A stretch of 64,000 nucleotides of DNA from NCBI GenBank assembly GCA_963556695.1, contig CAUWAG010000003.1, positions 7,750,001 to 7,814,000 on the forward strand, given 5' to 3'. The translations under genes and the position numbers were made by a program. The DNA comes from Anthostomella pinea (Eukaryota; Ascomycota; Sordariomycetes; Xylariales; Xylariaceae). Of this stretch, positions 11,576-22,269 are shown in pieces (position 1 is the stretch's first letter; the number at the start of each line of letters is the position of its first letter). The notes beneath the pieces were generated by a model. That model did no database searches. It saw only the letters and a list, made by a program, of their open reading frames with translations, and was not told the DNA's origin.

Positions 11576-12241
11576 TTAGTGGCTTCTGGGATAGCTTATC
11601 CTGCCCTTGTCGCTTGACCCTCGGTCATTATGAGAGGGTGCCGACGTAGGACCGGACTTCAGTTCGGCCATATGTGCTTGTTTCGCCGCAAGGGCGTTGA
11701 TCTTCTCGCGCGCCTTCATTAGACTGCTGCTGTCCTGCTCCTTGAGCTTCGCGCGGATCTCGTATAAAGACAGCAGGGTGGAAGCACGGTCGACGTCGGT
11801 GTCGGGTCCCTGAGCGATCTGTGAGCATGACCGTAGCATTTTAGCATGGGGTCTAGAGTCTTAAGCACGCACATGTTCTCCTCGAGGAGTCCCCGGGCAT
11901 GACGGTGTGCTCGAATTGTTTCGTGTCAAGGGAGGCGTGAAGATGCGGTAGCCGAACTTGTCGCTCAACGAACGACCGCTAGTGGAAGAGATAACGCGGC
12001 TCTCAGTGGCACTTCTCCGGTGATTTCTCTCCTGCGGCTGCGGCACCTGCAGTTGGTTCTTCTGGTCGAGGGTTTTGTTGGCGCCCACGAGGGCTTTCGA
12101 GGCAGACTGGTCTTGCTGTGTGTGGTCAGGCGGGGTCAGCTACTTGTACAGTTTGAGAGAACAAAAGAACAAGAGACAACGTACAGCGGCCTGGAGATCA
12201 TTCAGATCAGCTAGCATCTGTGCCATCTGTAGGGCCTCCAT
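11576..12241 (-). CDS. Small predicted coiled-coil protein, function unknown
   Basis: Three exons fit with GT-AG introns: 12241-12185 (MEALQMAQMLADLNDLQAA), 12115-11873 and 11818-11576, about 180 residues. The middle exon holds a Ser/Thr/Pro-rich region including DKFGYRIFTPPLTRNNSSTP, reminiscent of a phosphorylated linear motif. The last exon is helical and charged (STLLSLYEIRAKLKEQ...LMKAREKINALAAKQ), a likely coiled coil. I do not recognise the family. The consistent phases and helical ends suggest a genuine conserved fungal gene. Confidence 0.6.
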
Positions 12242-12580
12242 AGTCGCGATTGCATTCAATGGGGATATTCTGAGGTGGATGTATTGTCGACGAAAAGCAG
12301 AAAAAGACCAAATCAGGGGCCGAACTAGTGGGCGAACGAAGCTAGACGTGTCAACTGTCGCGGCGCGAAGAGGTAGGAGGTATCGTGAGACTTGAGTGAT
12401 GTAAAGGTGGGTTCTCCGGGAAGAAGCGAGAAATTATTCTTGGTTGTTGGCGGGCAATCCATACCGAGCGGCGGGGCAGTCGCGTGCAAAAAGCTCTGAC
12501 ACCTGTCCAACCTCATCCCCAGCGGGCGACTTTCCCCAGGCCCAGACTCGGCCAGTCCGGTCACCGGCACAACCTCACAG
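12242..12580. other. Promoter-side gap
   Basis: Upstream of the coiled-coil gene and ending at the MITE. No gene seen. Confidence 0.4.
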
Positions 12581-12589
12581 GTCTAGGGA

Positions 12590-13009
12590 CAGTAACTTTA
12601 GAACTAAACCCCCCGTTCCGTAAAACTAAACCCTCCTAACCGCATTTGGAAGCCATCCCGACCATTCAATTGGCTACGCACCGCCCACCTTATTGCAAGT
12701 ACTTCAGTTTGCGTGCGTTTTGCAGCAAACCAAAGGTACCTACAATGAAATCCCCGGTAACGACGGGATCTCGCCGGTTAGCGACGTGGCTAGGGTCAGG
12801 GTTAGTGGTTAGGGTTAGCCGGGGGTTTGAGGGGCGGTGCGAGTCCCCATCTGTGAATGTGTCCTTTGAGTGCGCGTGGTGGTGATGGTGGTAATAGTGG
12901 TGATGGTGATGGGAGGATTAGTGGGTCTGATGGTAGATGCACACACTCTGATTAGCTGATTCGGGGGGTTTAGTTTTTCGGAACGGGGCGTTTAATTTTA
13001 AAGTTACTG
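12590..13009. mobile_element. Mutator-like MITE with 9-bp TSD
   Basis: A 420-bp non-coding element with terminal inverted repeats of about 47 bp. Left end CAGTAACTTTAGAACTAAAC and inverted right end CAGTAACTTTAAAATTAAAC continue through a shared CCCCGTTCCG and AAACTAAACCC. It is flanked by the perfect 9-bp duplication GTCTAGGGA (12581-12589 and 13010-13018). A 9-bp duplication with long TIRs fits Mutator-like (MULE) elements. The interior holds a GGGTTAG-containing stretch and a GGT/GAT-rich run but no transposase, so it must have moved in trans. Confidence 0.85.
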
Positions 13010-13018
13010 GTCTAGGGA

Positions 13019-13480
13019 CACCCCCCTACCCCGCCTAGCCTTCTGGAACTCCTGAAACCCCGCTGTGATATGCAACGTCCAGGTGCATGCAGAGCCACTA
13101 AACCGCTTCCGTGCTGTCTGTGCAGAAGCTGTCGTGGGGTCGACGCCTGCACAACTGTGCCTGCCACCAGCCCGATGTGTTCTAGCGCTATTGTCAGGCT
13201 TCACTGCCGTGGGGGCTCAGGGGTCCCAGGAGCTACGGCTCGTGTTATCAATAGCCGACCGAGCATCGGATCGTTCGCCCGCTCGGGTCGGCGACATGGC
13301 AGATGACTTCAATTGAAGCAGTAATAATAAAAACACGCATTGGATCAATTGCCGACTCACAACTCCAACACTGCCAGCCCTCCCCCTGTCATCACACGCG
13401 GAGGTGCGTCGCATATTCGCTTGCGGTATATAATCAACAGCAACGCCACAGTCTGCTGACCCCCTCCCAGCTCTCCGATA
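13019..13480. other. Promoter-side gap of the FAHD1-like gene
   Basis: Contains open frames on both strands with no domain support. Immediately precedes the start at 13481. Confidence 0.4.
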
Positions 13481-14328
13481 ATGAACGTATTCCGTCGCGG
13501 CATGGCTTCAGCATCCTCTTTACGCCAGGCCGGCAAGGTCGTCTGTATCGGGCGCAACTATGCGTAAGTGCCGCGCAGCCACGTCTACCGGTGTACCACC
13601 GCAGAGCGCTGATTTGATCTCTTGTGTAGCGACCACATCACCGAGTTGAACAGCGCTAGGCCCAAGCAGCCGTTCTTCTTCCTGAAGCCGACGTCGTCCA
13701 TCCTGCTGCCGGGAGCCGGTCCCGTGATTCGGCCCAGGGGCATCAACCTTCACTATGAGGTCGAACTGGCCCTGATCATCGGCAAGCAAGTGAAGGATCT
13801 CCAGGCAGACGATGAGCAGGGTGCCATGGATGCCATTGAGAGTAGGTGATTGATTCACTCTGGACCCCCACACTTATCATGTGATTGACCTTTCGGGCAG
13901 GCTACGCTCTGAGCATCGACATGACCGCGCGCAATACGCAAAACGAGGCCAAAAAGAAGGGCCTCCCCTGGTCCATCGCGAAGGGATTTGACACCTTCCT
14001 GCCCATGAGCAACATCATCCCGAAATCGGCCATTCCCAACCCGCACTCCATTGAGCTGTACCTGACCGTCGACAACGAGGTCAGGCAGTCGGACTCCACC
14101 GAGCTCATGCTGTTCCAGATCCCCAGGATGCTGAGCGACATCTCCAAGGTCATGTCTCTGGAGAAGGGCGACATCATCCTGACTGGTACGCCCAAGGGCG
14201 TGGGACCCGTCGTACCGGGTGATGTCATGCGGGCCGGTATCAAGGTCGATGGCAAGGAGCTCGAGGAGGGCAAGATTGAGGTGAACATCGAGGAGTCGAC
14301 TAGCTCGTACTCGTACGCTGAGACCTAA
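13481..14328 (+). CDS. Fumarylacetoacetate hydrolase-family protein (FAHD1-like, probably mitochondrial)
   Basis: Exons 13481-13563, 13630-13841 and 13901-14328 join in frame to 240 residues, close to FAHD1 length. The N-terminus MNVFRRGMASASSLRQAG is basic and Ser/Ala-rich, like a mitochondrial presequence. KVVCIGRNYADHI opens the fold. The metal-binding acids are visible as HYEVEL (two Glu) and SIDMTARN (Asp). DIILTGTPKGVGPVVPGD is the conserved C-terminal motif. Family members act as acylpyruvate hydrolase and oxaloacetate decarboxylase. No damage seen. Confidence 0.9.
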
Positions 14329-14919
14329 AGGACCGCGAATGACCCGACTGTACTGTACCGTGATGTTTTCAAGGCAAACTGTTTTGTATATAAGACACTG
14401 TCGATACCTCCACCGCCCTTGGTTAGTGCTGTCGTTATGGAACCAATATTTCCCATGTATTTAGTTGCATTAATCATGTGATACTTATGGACAATCATAG
14501 ACTTCCACTTAACCTCACCGCAATGCAAGGTAGAGTCTGTATAGCAAAGACTCGTCATCGCAAAATCGTCCTTTAGGCATGACAAACGTCAGCTTGAGAA
14601 AAGGATGTATGTTGATATATCTCTTACATGATATGGTTGGTGCGATCAGAGGACCAGAAAAAGAAAAAAGAAGTAACACCTATCAACCTCGAACCCGCCC
14701 CCTCCGCAGGACTAGATTTCAGTAAAAAGAAAGGGATCTATTTACGCGTAAAGCGACCTCCGAAAAACCGGTTAAGTGTTTTCCTCAAGCATGCTGGTCA
14801 AACCAGCACTACAAATCGGCCGTTACGCTTCTTCGGTGCGATGGAAACTTTTCCTCGTGTTTTGCCAAGTAAACAACCCCAACCTAACCAACCCTTAGGT
14901 AGGTGCATATATACTGGCT
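14329..14919. other. 3' gap between the FAHD1-like gene and the GH18 remnant
   Basis: Convergent 3'-3' spacer, no gene supported. Confidence 0.4.
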
Positions 14920-16030
14920 GGGCGTCTGAATCTGAATCTGCATCAAACCCATTCCGGATATGGACAAACTGGCTCGTCGGATCATAGAGGTTATTCTCCG
15001 TCTCATCCAACCAACCCAGCCCGTCCGCCATGGTGTAGACCAGGCTCTCGCCGCCCTCCTTGTCGCCACTCGCCTCCTAAAAGAATGCACCGCTGAGACC
15101 GCGCTCGTAGATGTACCCGGATTTGAAGACAGCGCTGCGCACGTCATCGTACGAGACCAGCTCCCTGGCCGCCGCGTCGTAGCTATAGATGGGCTTGGCA
15201 ACGTCGTCGTACTCGACCGTCGCGCCGGGGCGGGGGAGGTCCTTGTACAAGTAGACGTTGGCTCGGTGGCCGGTGGTCGTGCCCCATGACCCGGCGTAGT
15301 CGTAGACCATCCGGTGCCTGCGGGTTTGGCAAGTACTGGGTATGAAGGTAGAAGAAGTACAGTTAAGAAGTTTAGTCTTACCAGACATCGACGAACTTGT
15401 TCATCGCTGCTAGGTCCATGAGCCTGTGGCTCACGGCGCGGGCCGGACTGGCTACGGTGATCGAGAAACGATACCTCAGCCTGTTCTCAAGGGAGTAGCT
15501 GTCGAGGCCTTACGATAGGCTTTGAGGAACTCGACGAAGTCTCTTTCTGTGTCGTTAGTCGGGTATTGCCAGTCGATATCGATGCCATCGAGTCCCCAAT
15601 CCGTAACGAGCTTGACGGCAGATTGCGCAAAGGCCAGCCTCCTCATCTTGGTGGCGGCTACCGCCGCAGATTTTGGTGGATAGTTTCAGCCTCCTATTGA
15701 CAGCAGCGTCTTGAGATTTCTGTTGTTCTGCTTGTGGATGGACAGCTGGTCGATCGCACCATACGCGTTATTTTCTGCATCTTTACCTGAACCCACTGCG
15801 GATCAAGGGGTATCGCTTTCCATATCCGCGGTAAGATCGGAGGATAGGACGGTTACATTAGGTGAGATATCGGCAAATGCATAGAGAGGATGTGTCAGCT
15901 GAGACACTGGGAATTCTGCCGGCTGATACGTGTACGAGCCCCTATTGTCGATTCAGTTTGAAAACAGCCCCAGGGAACGGATGATCTGCTCCTGACCAGT
16001 TCGTGAAGTATACAGCACTTCCATAGCTAT
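14920..16030 (-). pseudogene. GH18 chitinase pseudogene
   Basis: Minus-strand GH18 blocks in order: AVYFTNW; YQPAEFPVSQLTHPLYAFADISPN; NNAYGAIDQLSIHKQNRNLK then TLLSIGG (SxGG strand); GLDGIDIDWQYP; DFVEFLKAYRK; RFSITVASPA; MDLAAMNKFVDVW; YDYAGSWGTTTGHRANVY; KPIYSYDAAARELVSYDDV; GAFF then EASGDKEGGESLVYTMA. Two nonsense codons replace conserved Trp: TGA at 15686-15688 after LLSIGG and TAG at 15077-15079 after GAFF. The proton-donor Glu of DxxDxDxE is Gln (CAA at 15566-15568). About 100 residues expected between HRANVY and the YDD/KPIYSYD block are missing. Chitinases of this type cleave chitin and are usually secreted or wall-associated; this copy cannot make an active enzyme. Confidence 0.85.
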
Positions 16031-17334
16031 TGAATTTTCACGTCCTCGTTGTAGGTAGCGAGCGTACGCAACCAGATAGTACGAGACCGGTAGGAGGATA
16101 TTGGGACATACCGGGAGTTGGAGTTGGACGGAGACGCAGGTCACAGCTGTGACTGAGTAACACTCACCGCAGCCACCGCTCAGACCGAACGTCCCACGAT
16201 GAATGTAGAACCAACCACCGAACCATTAGGTAATCTACGCATAGATGAAATTTACTAAGTGGCATAACTGCGTAGAGCAATCATGGAGTGGTCTCGTGTA
16301 ATAGGTCTTGGCTAACCTACTAGGTGTAACTCAAGCCACTGAACAAGCAACAAGCCATCTCTCATGTCCAATACACAGTGGTTCATCATAATTTGGTGTT
16401 TTCTATATTATGGATGGAGTGGAGCTTCGAAGCAACTCCGAGGGCGTTGGGTGACGGGTACTCTATTCGATCGGAATGCGATTTCATCGCTGATGTCATG
16501 TCGGCGATTCCGAGTGCTGTAGTAATGGAAACCATGAGCCTATAGTCAGTGATCTGCATTTGAAAGTCGTTGCTTAGTTGGATCCTGTTAGCTGCTTATG
16601 TCTTCGGAATGCCTGACGCCTCTGGTGCCCCTTGTCGAATAGGGACATAACACTAGATAGGTATTCAACATCGTCCACCGACTCGCGCGATGCTTCAACC
16701 CATGAAGCTCACGAAGTTTTAGGGAGGGCTGATACTTTCTCTCAGCTACTTGTATGTGGCATGTTCGGATCTACAGTGGAGTTGAGTCTCTGCTTGCAAG
16801 AATCGATCAGTCGTATAAGGATAGCACAAGGTGAGTTATTATTTATGATGGGGAAGGAGCGACCGATTGCATGTCGTCCGGCGTTTCAATGGATACCTAC
16901 ATGTAGGTAGCTCAGGCAACTGTCGCGTTGTGGTGTGCCACAGCAACATGATTGGACATTGAAGCTCCCCACCCTCTGGCCAGCTCGCAGCACAACTTGG
17001 CAACACAGCCTCACCACCTTGATTAAGGAAATCTCAGCGACTCGCACATATCCTGCGAGACCATTTGAGATTATCATATCAAGATCGGCGGTCATTGCGA
17101 AAGCGAGGGCGCGCAAAGCCTAGCGTGCAAGAATACGCCCTGCGGCCCGTGAGTTGGCCTACCTCAAGCACCGACATTGAAAGCATCTGACATCGGGCAC
17201 AGCCAGGCCAGCATTCTCGGCCGACCAATCCTTTCGCCTGGCTGCCTCAACTAAGCGTATGCCGGTATCTATCTCTGAATATCGAGTCAGATTTTGGAAC
17301 CAATTCTTCGAAAGACCACCCATAAACATCAACA
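16031..17334. other. Intergenic region, nothing recognised
   Basis: Separates the minus-strand GH18 remnant from the plus-strand prenylcysteine oxidase-like gene, so it holds both promoters. No gene or repeat seen. Confidence 0.45.
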
Positions 17335-19618
17335 ATGCCGGAATCTTCATCCCAAGACCACGGAGGACAGCAGCCTCGAGATGCATCTCCGCCTCCTCCC
17401 TACTCGGAGACGCCGCCCCCGCTGCACGCAACCACGCAGTTGAGCGAGCAAACGCCACTACTGGGGCGTCCCGTCATCGTGATACGTGGAAACATCACAT
17501 ACACCTGGTACAGACCAAGCTACGTGAGAGAACGATCATGCTGGGACTTGAAATTCAAGCGATGCACTGCATGTGCCCTGATGTTCATGTTCTCAACACT
17601 GATCCTGCTGTGCGTGATCTTGCCCGTGCTGCCGTTCTTATTGCAACTCGACTGGCTCCCTTCGCGGGTCCCACCACCAATTCCAACATACTCCGTGGCT
17701 ATCATAGGTACCTATGAACCATAACTCCATCCTGACAGAACCCGTAAGATCTAACAGGTGTAACAGGAGCCGGCCCAGCAGGGATAGCAGCCGCGCAACA
17801 CCTTAAGTGCTCCCAAGCAGCGCAAGGTGTGCATTTCAACATCACCGTATACGAGGCCAAACCCCATGTCGGCGGCCAGCTAGCCCTCAACGGCTCCCAA
17901 GACGGTCTCGTATATCCTTACGATGACCCGAGACAGGAACCCATGACGGCAGAAGACATCGCCGGCACCGCCCTGCTGTGGAACAACGCGCTGTTTACAC
18001 AAGACTCGGAGGACTTCCTGGGGGGTCGTGTCGAGTTCTCCGAGCTGGGCAGCCAACAGGTCGGATAGTAAGTCAAGCCAGCAGGACCTCTCTGATATAC
18101 GTGAGAATGATTAATCAGACCGCCGTACTAATCACTCCGCTCACCATCAGCTACCGCGGCGAGGACGACCCTCCCGTAACCACCACCACGCGTCCCTACA
18201 GCAAGACGCCCACAGTCTCCTGGATGCGCCTGATCTGGCGGTACGGAAAATCCGTCTGGCAAGCCGGCAGCATGGCCTCGGCAATCAACTTCCGCGAGAA
18301 AATGCCGTCTACTCCGCTCGTCGACGACATCGCCGCCATCCTACACGGCCTCGGCGATAGCGTTCTGGAGGCTGCCGGCCAGTGGGCCAACGCGACACTC
18401 GATGCGCACGGCATCGGTGAGCCTTACCGCACCGAGGTGCTCGACCCACAGGTACGGCGCATGTACGGCGAAGGTCTCGCGGGCATTAGCGGGCTAGCGA
18501 TGCTGCTGGCTGTCGCGCAGGAGGACTCGGCAAACGTGGTTTTGGGCGGGAACTTAGTCGAGCGCCTGCAGCGCATCGTGCGCCGGCTACACGTAGACCT
18601 GCGGACCTCTACGCTCGTGACAGGTCTGCGCCCCGCGCAGATCGACGAAGAGGGACACTCGGCGTGGCTTGTCGAGCACAGGGGTGTCGATGGCTCGGGT
18701 TCACCCAGCGTCGAGGCTTTCGACAAGGTACTCATGGCGGCGATGGACGAGCGGGTCCTATACGCCAACAGCAGCCCGGATGCAGACGACGCCGCCGCAG
18801 AGTCTGACATCAACATGGACGTCGACGTCGAGATTGAATCCTTCGGGAGCACCTCCAAGTCCGTCTTCGTCACGTTCCTGACAACGCAGGCCAAGCACCA
18901 GGGGCGCGGCAGCGAAGAAGATCAGGTATTGTTCGTGAAGGACGGCGCAGGCGGCGATAGCAGCGGCCGGTGGCAGGGTCTCGTGAACGAAATCGCCTGC
19001 GTGCGCGTCGTCACTCGCTTGCCGCGCAATGGCGATGTTGACGACGATGACAAGGCCGGCCACGACGACCATGAAAGCACCCAAGCCGTCGAGTACTTAT
19101 ACCGCATGCTCTCGACGGAAAGCATCGCGGAGGTTCTGAAATTGGACCCCATGATCAGTTGGTCGCATGAGACGAAGGTGAGTTGACGTTCTGGCGGATG
19201 AATACATTCATACCCCTATATGGATAGGGGCAACTGCTGACAAGGCCCACATAAATAGGTCAAGAGCGCCGTCCCCTACCTGCTCCCCATGAGCCGGTTC
19301 CCACCCATACAGATCACTGATGATGTATGGTGGACTCCTGTCATCCAGTCTGTCGGCAGTCCGGTTGATCTAAACTGGCTAGCTGGAAAGATCGCTGCCG
19401 AAGGGTTGATTAGAGACGTGACGAAGACCTTAAAGGAATCGATATTTGACGCTCTGTGCACTCGTGCACTCTATCGTAGTCTGCCAACCTGCTCTGGTGC
19501 CCAGATCTCTCCAAGTGATGCTACAAATGATGCGGATCGACTTTGGTCACGGGGAACACGTGTACTGTTCTCCTGGGCAGCTTCATACATTGCTTTGGCA
19601 TCGCCAGTAGCCAATTGA
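17335..19618 (+). CDS. Prenylcysteine oxidase/lyase-like flavoprotein with N-terminal membrane anchor
   Basis: Four exons, 17335-17707, 17767-18067, 18151-19177 and 19259-19618, join in frame to about 686 residues. A Ser/Pro-rich cytosolic-looking N-terminus precedes one membrane segment (ALMFMFSTLILLCVILPVLPFLL). The FAD Rossmann motif follows (YSVAIIGAGPAGIAAAQHL, split by intron 1), then VYEAKPHVGGQL, GLAGISGLAMLLAVAQ and RLHVDLRTSTLVTGL, consistent with the prenylcysteine lyase domain. The family oxidatively cleaves farnesyl- or geranylgeranyl-cysteine released from degraded prenylated proteins. The acceptor of intron 1 has two tandem CAGs; only the second gives GAGPAG. The anchor replaces the signal peptide expected of lysosomal animal enzymes. 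Confidence 0.8.
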
Positions 19619-19808
19619 TAATCTAAGTACAGGGTCCGTTAAAGAACAGATCCTGAAATGACTTTTCCCCACCCAGACCACGTCAGCTTATCTATTCTGC
19701 CTCCTAGATGCTGCTCAATCGTACACATATGCCCTCGCCATCTCCTCATATCATGGCCTAGTAGGACCGTGCTGTGTCACCAAAAGTAGCTCTTGACAAT
19801 GGCAAGAT

Positions 19809-22269
19809 CTATTTGGCGAAATGAAGATCGTATCCTAGCCACTTTCGTCTAAGGACCTCGTCGACACTCAGGCCTGGGTAGCCGTACGTGAGCGGTAGGA
19901 AGAAGTACCAGCCTCCAAATGCCAGTAACAGGATCACACCGGCGGCAATCCAAGCCGGAAGCATGCTTTGTCCTGCAAATCTCTCCCTGGCAGTGACATG
20001 TCGCTGAGGGCCGGAAGTTTGTGCCTTGCCAGCCTTGATCTCTTGGTAGCTCGGTTCTTCGGCAGATGGCTCTGCATTGAAGACGAACTCAAGCAAGGCA
20101 CCAACTATCAAGCAGGACGCAAGATGGGCTGGAAGATAGTGGTGCAAGAACAGCTGACGACCCATCAGATAAAAGGGGAAGTAATGCGTGGCCCATGCCA
20201 GGAAGAAGAATCCTGTGGAGTTGTAAAGACGCGAGCGGGTACCTTGATTAAGTTAGCTTGATACAAAATGACTCGAGAATCGTGTTTACTTACGATGATC
20301 CAGCGCATCGACGCCGCGACGAAGTGAGATCTGGTCAGCGCCAATGATACCAACATAGACCGCAATGAGACTGCTGGCAATCCACCAACCGATCGGGTTG
20401 CCGAGGAAGTAAATCTGCTCACGAGTGTCGTTCTGAGTCCAGAAGCTAACACCCCTAAGTAGGAATGGCCACTGGTAGGGCTGACTGGCATATGGATGAC
20501 TGCTAGTCAACTGGTTGTTGTGCCAAAACATCGAACGTTGCAGCTCGAAATACTTCCTTAAGAAAGACAGCTTCTTGACTTGACGCTCTTCCTTGACTCG
20601 ACGTGGTGAATCCTCCGGCAAAGAGGGGACATCTTCTACGATCCAGACATTGGAGCTAGGAGCGATCGCCTTGTTGCCGTTGATCTCCTGCTGCTTGGAT
20701 CCCCATTCAGGCAATGGCTTGGTGTGAGTCCACATTGCGACTTTGCTGGGGTTGTGGATAAACTTGAAATGGCTGGATATACTCTTGAAGTCCTGATTCG
20801 CCTTGCCGTGCTCAATGCGGACCTCGAAAAGGGTGTCTTCGGCACGACTGCCGAGGGCATCGATCACAGGGACGGTGGTGAATTCCTGGTTCGTAGGGAA
20901 GTAGGGGGAAGCAACGTCGTGGGACAGGAGGATGGAGTCAGTTACCAGGTGACGAAGCCTGACAAGTTCATGATTCTTAACGTGACGACCCATTTGGTTG
21001 TCATCGTTGGCTGGAAGAATCTGCCAATAGTTGTTGGTGTCGTTGTATGGATAACCCGTCACTTGCTGGCCCTGACTGGAAACTCGGCCATCGTCATACC
21101 GCAGAGGATACTTTGCCTCGTGACTGTGGAGATAGGCTTTGGTCTCCTTGTGACGAATCGTAATGGTGTCGTAATACTCGATGTTCACAGCGTTTGCCAG
21201 CATGACGTTGTCAGACAGAGTTTCCTGGAACTCGGGGGTCATGAAATCATCACCAGGTCCGGATCGAGTCAGAATGGCGAAGTGGACCTGGAACCAGAAT
21301 AGGTAGAAGAGAAACGGCACGACAATCAGACCAACGGCTCGGGCACCGAAGTGGTATCCAAAGTCTCGCAGGTTCAAAGAACCGCCGGGCCGCTTGATGT
21401 CAAAGAGATCCCATAGATCAATGATGACGGCGGATCCGACGGTGATGAAGGCGAAGAGTCCGACGTACTTGGTGGAGATGTCGCAGGAGAGGGCAAATCC
21501 GGTAAGGATCAGCCACTTCCACCACTTGCGACTGAAAGCCTCGTGCCTCAACTTGTAGAACTTGATGTAGCAAAGCAGACTGCATGCCATGGCAAAGACC
21601 AGAGTTGCATCCAATAGAATTAGCCGAGTCTGTCCAATGTGGGCGTTGTCCATCAGAACGAGACCTGCGGCGACAATGCATGCTGGCAGAGTGTAGGCAG
21701 ACTCCCACATGATGAGGAAGGTAACCGAAACTGTCAGGGAACCGAGGAGGGCGGGCAAGGCTCGGTACGCCACGTAGGGGACCTTGTTCGCTATGTATGA
21801 ATCGCCGATGTTTTCGAAGTGGAAGTGTCCATCGTATCCGACAAGCCATCCCATCAGGGCGAAAAGGAGTTTCCCAAAGGGAGGGTGCACATCGAAGAAG
21901 TACGTCTTTTCGAGGTAGTACGAGGCAAACTAGATTCCGCAAAGCACAGATCAGTCAGGGGATCTTTGACATATGAAGTCGACAGAGCAACACCAGCTGA
22001 GGGCGGGGTGCTGGACTTACTTTACCAAAATGGACTTCGTCGAAAACCACCTCGTTCGGGTGGCTGATGCCCCAGAATCTGGACACAAATGCCAGTATGG
22101 TGATTACCGTAAAGGCGATCTTGTAATTGAGCTCGGAATTGGTACCGGACGCTGGTCTAATGGTCTTTGCGAGTTTATCGAGCTCCGTCTCAACGCCAGC
22201 AGGGCCCCCGTTCTTCTTGGAAGAACCAGGGACGTTGCGCTGGCGCAGACTTCCCTGCGGAGTCGACAT
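19809..22269 (-). CDS. Protein O-mannosyltransferase, PMT4 subfamily
   Basis: Exons 22269-22021, 21929-20294 and 20242-19809 add up to 772 codons plus stop, the usual PMT length. The first luminal loop carries the catalytic DE motif (VVFDEVHFGKFASYYLEKTY), followed by FDVHPPFGKLLFA. Many hydrophobic segments follow. The central luminal part (YYDTITIRHKETKAYLHSH, YPYNDTNNYWQI, LVRLRHLVT) is MIR domains. The C-terminus has RLYNSTGFF, HYFPFYLMGRQLFLHHYLPAHL and more membrane spans. PMTs transfer mannose from dolichol-phosphate-mannose to Ser/Thr in the ER. DEVHFGKFAS favours PMT4 over PMT1/2. The second intron uses an AAG acceptor (20243), the only one keeping frame. Confidence 0.9.

Noticed and set aside
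12787..12820. GGGTTAG/GGTTAGGG motifs suggesting an interstitial telomere
   Set aside because: Only a few irregular units, and they lie inside the MITE.
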